Below are positions 58,850-64,000 of a stretch of DNA of 64,000 nucleotides, in pieces (the stretch's first letter is position 1; each line of letters opens with the position of its first letter). The translations under genes were made by a program, and so were the position numbers. Origin of the DNA: Pleurodeles waltl (lineage: Eukaryota > Chordata > Amphibia > Caudata > Salamandridae); the NCBI RefSeq assembly GCF_031143425.1, contig NC_090451.1, positions 348,076,339 through 348,140,338 on the forward strand. The letters run 5' to 3'. The notes below the pieces were generated by a model. That model was not told the DNA's origin. It saw nothing but the letters and a program-made list of their open reading frames with translations, and ran no database searches.

Positions 58850-59952
58850 TCATTGAAAGTACTGACGTATCACCAATGTTCTGTTGTCCAAATTCTCATC
58901 CTCTGTCTCCTCATTCTCACTGTCCTCAGGGCCCACTGCTGCCACAGGGGTATCTCCAGTCTCCTCCTCCTGCAGAAAAGGTAGATGGCATCTGAGGGCC
59001 AGGTTGTGCAACATGCAGCATGCCACTACTATCTGGCAGACCTTCTTGGGTGAGTAGCACAGCGATCCACCTGTCAGATGGAGGCACCTGAACCTGGCCT
59101 TCAGGAGGCCAAAGGTCCTCTCATTGAATCTTCTGGTTCGCCCATGTGCCTCATTATAACGTTCTTCTGCCCGTGTCCTGGCATGCCTCACAGGGGTCAG
59201 CAGCCATGGTAGGTTTGGGTAACCAGAGTCATCTGCAAATATTGAGGGACAACATTTAGCCACACACTATCCTATATGGCCAACAGCATAGGCATACACC
59301 AACATATACTGGGTGGGAACCAAGGCTCACCTATTAGCCACACCCTGGGCCTCTGTAGTTGGGACATCATATTTGGGATGCTGCTATTCCTTAGGACAAA
59401 GGCATCATGCACCGACCCAGGATACTTAGCATTGATGTGGGAGATGTTCTCGTCTGCCAGACACACCATCTGCACATTCATGGAGTGCAAACTCTTACGA
59501 TTCCTGAACACCTGTTCATTTTGCCGGAGGGGGGAACAAACGCAATATGTGTTCCGTCAGTCACTCCAATTATATTGGGGAAATGTCCCATTCGTCAAAA
59601 CCCGGCCTTCACAGTGGCCAAATCCTCCACCTGGGGGAAAGCAATGTAGCTGCACATGTGTTTTAGCAGGGCAGACAAGACTCTTGCCAGCATGACTGAG
59701 AACATTGGCTGTGACATTCCTGCTGCCAAGCAACCTGTCACTTGGAAAGAACCAGTTGCCAGGAAATGGAGCACTGATAGAACCTGCACAAGCGGGGTAT
59801 CCCAGTCGGATGACAGATATCTGAGATCAGTTCAGAGGCTCTGTGATTATGGCCCTGTCCAATCTAGAGGTGAGGATAATGTGCCTGTCCTCCAGTGTAG
59901 CCAAGTCCACCAGGGGTCTGTACACGGGGGTATGTCTCCATCTCCTATTCGT
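58850..59952 (-). pseudogene. Harbinger-2 DDE transposase, broken, with an intron
   Basis: C-terminal exon 58850-59232 encodes DSGYPNLPWLLTPVRHARTR, FNERTFGLLKARFRCLH (catalytic Glu kept) and ends LVIRQYFQ. A 98-bp GT-AG intron (59233-59330 on the minus strand) separates it from VFRNRKSLHSMNVQMVCLAD and RPRVWLI. Joined, the second Asp box reads LIDDSGYP. Upstream, MQVLSVLHFLATGSFQVTG and PVYRPLVDLATLEDRHI are in different frames, with a shift near the first Asp box (TDGTHIAFVPP). Dead copy of the 6697-7697 gene. Confidence 0.85.
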
Positions 59953-60415
59953 CCGCAGAGGTAGATATCTAAGGGACACAAAAGTGGGTATGCTGTCACA
60001 ATTTGAACACTTATACCAAAACAGCAGTCCACATCGTGCAATCATGTTTTGGGACGTAGTAATTTCAAAGTAAGTGCCTATTTATCCTGTGATGCAGCAA
60101 TTATCAATAGGCCTGTTCACCCCCACTGAAATGGCAACTGCCTGCCCTGTGTGGAGGGACAGGTGGAAGTGAAATAATTCTGCAGACATTGGGCGCTGTG
60201 GTGGTAGGCGGTCGTGAACTGCAGTGCAATTCCTCATTGGATAATGTTGTGCACTATGGGGTACAGTGGCCAATGGGGATCTATGCCAGCGGTGACGGTA
60301 TACACCGCCGCGGACGTGACCGCCATATTATTTCACATTCCTCACTTGTTTCCTGACCTTTCACAGGAGAGGACCTACACTACATGTGCTGCTGTGACCT
60401 GGGTCTGGATCCTAC
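59953..60415. other. Divergent intergenic region of Harbinger-2
   Basis: Between the transposase N-terminus and the second SANT gene. It keeps CACCGCCGCGGACGTGACCG at about 60303-60322, shared with Harbinger-1 (8080-8100), a candidate conserved regulatory block. Confidence 0.45.
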
Positions 60416-63098
60416 CATGTGACCAGGGAAAGGGGCCCAGCCCTCACTTCTGAGGAGTAGAAGCGACTGGTGGATGGGGTCCTACCCCAGTACGGACTGC
60501 TGTATGGGCCTCCAGACCAACAGGTGAGTACACTGTGGGCACGATGCATGTGGCATGAAGGCATGGAGATGTATGTGAAAGTATTGTGTAAGGGTGGGTG
60601 GGGGCTGTGGGGATTGCATGTTGGTAGTGTCCATGTTGTGAGCTGGCTTATGTGTGTGCCAATGGTGATGGGATCGGGTATGGTGGGCCATGTGTGTGAC
60701 AGGCTGGACTGTTTGTTGAATGGAGTTCTCCTGTCTGTATTACCTCTGCAGGTCATTGGCCATCAAAAGAAAGGATTATGGCATGCCATCGCCAAGTATG
60801 TGCTGACTCTGGGGTTCTATGGAAGGCAAAACACCCACTGTCGGAAACGGTGGGAGGACCTGAGATGCTGAGCACGAAAGACTGCAGAGGCCAAGCTCGG
60901 GCTCCCAATGAGGAAGGGGTGCACATTGGACCCTGACCCCCCGATCGCCCACATACTGGCAGGTAGCCTACCCTGAGGTGAATGGGCGCTTGAGGGCATC
61001 ACATCAGCCACAAGGGGGTGAGTACAGTGGCTATCATTATAACTTACTGCTCGTGGGATGGTATCAGGGTGGTGGTTTTAAGTCAATGGTTGCCCCTAGG
61101 CCAGGCCAGACATAGCAACGTAGGTCCTCTGCAGGCTAAGGGTTGGAATTGTAAATACTGCTTACCCAGGTTGTTAGTATTCACTTCTGGGCAGGGCTGC
61201 ATGGGTCTCAGGTGTGCTGCAGTTGGCGATGTGTGCCCCTCCTCATGCCTTGGTGACTAGCCATTTCACTGGTAGTGCAATGCATAGTGCGTAGGCTTGT
61301 TCCCTGTGTGTGAGGGTGCTGTGTATGCCAATGGTGGTGTTGGTGCAGTCATTGATCCAGTGTTTCCTTTGTCTCTCTCCACCCTTTCTTGTTTTGTCAT
61401 CCTGTCATTATGTGCATTAGCATCATCTGGTGGAGGAGCAGAGGCACCGGCGACAGAGGGAGCTGCATCCCACAGAACCCTGGAGGCAGAGTCCACCAAC
61501 GCCGAGGGAACCAGTGGGACGGAGGGCAAGGGGAGCACCGCGGAAGACTGGAGGGAACAACATAGACTCAGATACCTCCTCCGATGGGATCTCCCTGGTG
61601 GTGATGGACACCTCTGTGACCACCCCAGCTGCAGGTACAGCAGCCACCCCCCTTACCAGCACCACCCTCCCAGTAGCCCCTCAGCGAGTTGCCCGTGCCC
61701 GCTCACCCAGGACTGTGAACATCTCCTTCGCCCCAGGCACCTCAGTCCCTGCCCCAGTGAGCCCTGCTGCCCTGACTAAGGAGGCTATTGACCTCCTGAG
61801 ATCCATCTCTGTAGGGCAATTAACCATTGTGAATGCCATCCAGGGGCTGGCTTCCCAGATGCCGCCATGCAATGCATTCCTGTACGGCATTCACAGTGGA
61901 TTGGCGGCCCAGAGGAGATCTATTTAGTCTCTGGCCTCCTCTCTGATGGCAGCCATTGCCTCTGTTTCTACTGTTCCCCCTCCAATTTCCAATTCCCAGT
62001 CCCATTCTCCCCAACCCATCCCTAGCACTCATACAGATGAGCATGCACACAAGACAACACACAAGAGTGGCACAGGCAAACACAAGCACCACACTTCAAC
62101 CCACAAGCACTCACACAAACACCATTCAGTTGCAGAAATGACAAGATCCACTGCCTCCACTGTCTCCCCCTCCTCCTCCACCTCCCACCCAGTTACGTCC
62201 ACACTCACATCTGCATGCACTACATCAATATCCACTACCAGCATCATCACCACACCAAGCAGAACACACACCTCACTGGCAGACACCTCCACAACATCCA
62301 TGCATGCATCCTCTGTGTCCTCTCCCACCGTGTCTGCCCCCCCTCCTAAAGGATGCAAAAGCAAGAACTCAGACATCCAACAGCCATCCACCTCACAACA
62401 GCATACAGCCCATGCACCTGCACCCAAATCCAGCAGACATACACCTCTAACAACCACTCCCTCATCCTCCACTCCCAATACTCCTCCTTCCTCCTGCCCC
62501 AACATCCCTAAAAAGCCTTTCCTTGCCCAACTTGACCTCTTCCCTACCCTTCCCCCCAGTCCTGCACATATGGGCAGGGTAGCAAGGACACAGCCCAGCA
62601 CCTCTGCCAAACAGTCTACGGGGACAGTGGTAGCCACACCTACTCATAGTGGTAGGGATACCAGAACAACAACACTGAAGGGGAATGAGGCAGTACAACC
62701 TGGGATGAAAGGGAAGAGTCTGGCACCAGCTGTGAGGAAGTGAAAGGAGCCTGCACCAGCTGTTAATAAGGGGAAGGAGCCTGCACCATCTGGCAAGAAG
62801 AGGAGGGAGCCTGCACCAGCTAGGAAGAAGGGGAAGGAGCCTGCACCAGCAGGCAGAGAGGGGAGGAGCCCATGCACCCCTGCCAGGAAGGGTAAGGGAT
62901 CCCCAACCCATGTCCAGGAGGAGAAGAGGCATTCTAAACCAGCGGAAGCTGTCAGGCAAACACCGGCACCACTAGTAGCTGTCACAGGGCTCCCACTGCC
63001 GGCCGTGGATGTGCTATCATCACAGAGTGCAGGTGCTGCCCAGGAAGCCTCCCCAACCACCACAAGCATGCAGCCATCATCGCCGGCAAATGCCATGT
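60416..63098 (+). pseudogene. Harbinger-2 second SANT-like gene, broken
   Basis: Exon 1 (60416-60523) starts ATG TGA, so the frame stops at once, and has a further TAG. Exon 2 (60752-61017) keeps LWHAIAKYVLTLG and HCRKRWEDLR, then a TGA. Exon 3 (from 61421) keeps SSGGGAEAPATEGAA, then after a frameshift near 61555 ISFAPGTSVPAPVSPAAL and IDLLRSISVGQL, then a TAG at 61925 and KHKHHTSTHKHSHKHH. After another stop at 62741 come KEPAPA repeats up to about 63098. All splice sites are at the same places as in Harbinger-1. Confidence 0.82.
62744..62870 (+). repeat. About 36-bp repeat coding KGKEPAPA units
   Basis: Four units of GGGAGCCTGCACCAGC-like sequence with AAGAAG linkers, read KEPAPAVNKG, KEPAPSGKKR, REPAPARKKG, KEPAPAGREG. 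Probably the old C-terminus of the second SANT protein. Confidence 0.7.
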
Positions 63099-63149
63099 AG
63101 TCCACCCTCCAGGGGCTACTGTGCGAGCTCCCCCCTCCAGAACCAGCGG

Positions 63150-63810
63150 GCTATTCACCCGAGAAACTGTGGCCTTGCACTCCCCAGGACAAATCAATGG
63201 GTATGTTGCCCCCTCCAGAATCAGTGAGATATTCACCCACCTGAAAGACTGTGGCCTTTCACTCCCCAGGACAGAACAATGGGCATGTTGCCCCATCCAG
63301 AACCAGTAAGGTATTCACCCACCTGAGAGACTGTGGCCTTGCACTCCCAGGACAAAGCAATGGGCATGTTGCCCCCTCCAGAACCAGTGGGAAAGTCACC
63401 CACTTGAGAGACTGTGGCCTTGCACTCCCCAGGACAGAGAAATGGGCATGTTGCCCCTTCCAGAACCAGTGGGGTATTCACCCACCTGAGAGACTGTGGC
63501 CTTGCACTCCCCAGGACAGAGCAATGGGCATCTTGCCCCTTCCAGAACCAGAGGGGTATTCACCCACCTGAGAGACGGGCCTTGCACTACCCAGAACAGA
63601 GCAATGGGCAGGTTGCCCCCTCCAGAACCAGTGGGCAAGTCACTCACTTGAGAGACTGTGGCCTTGCACTCCCCAGGACAAAGCAATGGGCATGTTGCCC
63701 CCTCCAGAACCTGTGGGCAAGTCACCCACTTCAGAGACTGTGGCCGTGCACTCCCCAGGACAGAGCAATGGGAATGTTGCCCCCTCCAGAACCAGTGAAC
63801 TTGTTCCCTC
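63150..63810 (+). repeat. 82-bp tandem repeat, eight units
   Basis: TCCCCAGGACA-type cores recur at 63181, 63263, 63345, 63426, 63508, 63588, 63670 and 63752, steps of 80-82 bp. The unit contains GACTGTGGCCTTGCACTCCC and GGGCATGTTGCCCC. It lies where Harbinger-1 has its 64-bp array. Confidence 0.92.
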
Positions 63811-64000
63811 ATCCCGGCTGAGGTGTACCCCTCCCCCTGAGGTGCCTGCCTGTTTGCAAAATGATGCCCCTGCAGTGTTCTATCCAGATGTGCTCAGGTT
63901 TCGAGTTGGCCCTTGGATTGTGCCCTGTGTCCATGTGGGCTCTTTGAACTTTGGACTGGACAGTGTCCCTTTCTATACAAGTGAACATTTCTGTTTCATG

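Larger units (their letters stand above)
56320..64000 (+). mobile_element. PIF/Harbinger transposon (Harbinger-2), decayed, right end outside window
   Basis: It starts GGCCCTCATTATGACATTGG after AAT (56317-56319). Same gene order and orientation as Harbinger-1: SANT gene, antisense DDE transposase, second SANT-like gene, then a tandem-repeat tail followed by a shared GAGGTGCCTG..ATGCCCCTGCAGTGTTCT block at 63838-63890. All three genes are broken. The right inverted repeat is not reached, so the duplication cannot be checked. Confidence 0.88.

Noticed and set aside
63120..63821. Possible CRISPR-like array
   Set aside because: Units are near-identical over all 80-82 bp with no short repeat plus unique spacer pattern, and the sequence is from an animal genome.

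Overview
This is a eukaryotic, transposon-dominated window. I find no convincing host gene, rRNA or tRNA in 64 kb. GT-AG introns inside the transposon genes, LINE relics, long LTRs and several DNA-transposon families place it in a large animal genome. The density of PIF/Harbinger elements with ends like GGCCCTCATTMTGACC, together with several long repeats I recognise by eye, suggests a salamander, probably a newt of the Pleurodeles type. That species call is inference.

Layout. 1-2.35 kb: unique-looking DNA with an antisense L2/CR1-like LINE tail. 2.35-13.35 kb: a TG..CA LTR with a 5-bp target duplication (CTGAC), split by an 8.86-kb Harbinger element (Harbinger-1). Harbinger-1 carries two plus-strand Myb/SANT-like genes on either side of an antisense DDE transposase, plus three minisatellites. 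13.35-20.6 kb: gene-free DNA with a 310-bp tandem duplication and a CpG-rich dispersed repeat. 20.6-24.1 kb: an LTR-like repeat split by an antisense LINE fragment with a 15-bp target duplication. 25-39.9 kb: a hAT-type MITE with an exact 8-bp duplication, a second LTR of the first family in the opposite orientation, a two-copy hairpin MITE family, Harbinger MITEs (one nested in another) and long gene-free stretches. 39.9-45.6 kb: a 5.7-kb DNA transposon with about 305-bp terminal inverted repeats and a decayed gene of an unnamed, widespread family, interrupted by a 171-bp palindromic MITE. 46.6-54.15 kb: a full-length antisense L1-like LINE with a 19-bp target duplication. It carries a Harbinger MITE and a second 171-bp MITE identical to the first. 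55.4-64 kb: an LTR fragment, then an L1 tail fragment, then a second, decayed Harbinger element (Harbinger-2) that runs off the right edge.

How the parts relate. Harbinger-1 is close to intact: both SANT-like genes splice in frame across GT-AG introns, and the only lesion I see in the transposase is a short deletion. Harbinger-2 has the same gene order and orientation but is a pseudo-element, and it has a transposase intron that Harbinger-1 lacks. MITE ends match one or the other large element, so these two types of element, or close relatives, plausibly mobilised them. Nesting gives a relative order. LTRs, LINEs and the long-TIR element are older hosts; Harbinger-1 and the 171-bp MITEs are among the youngest insertions.
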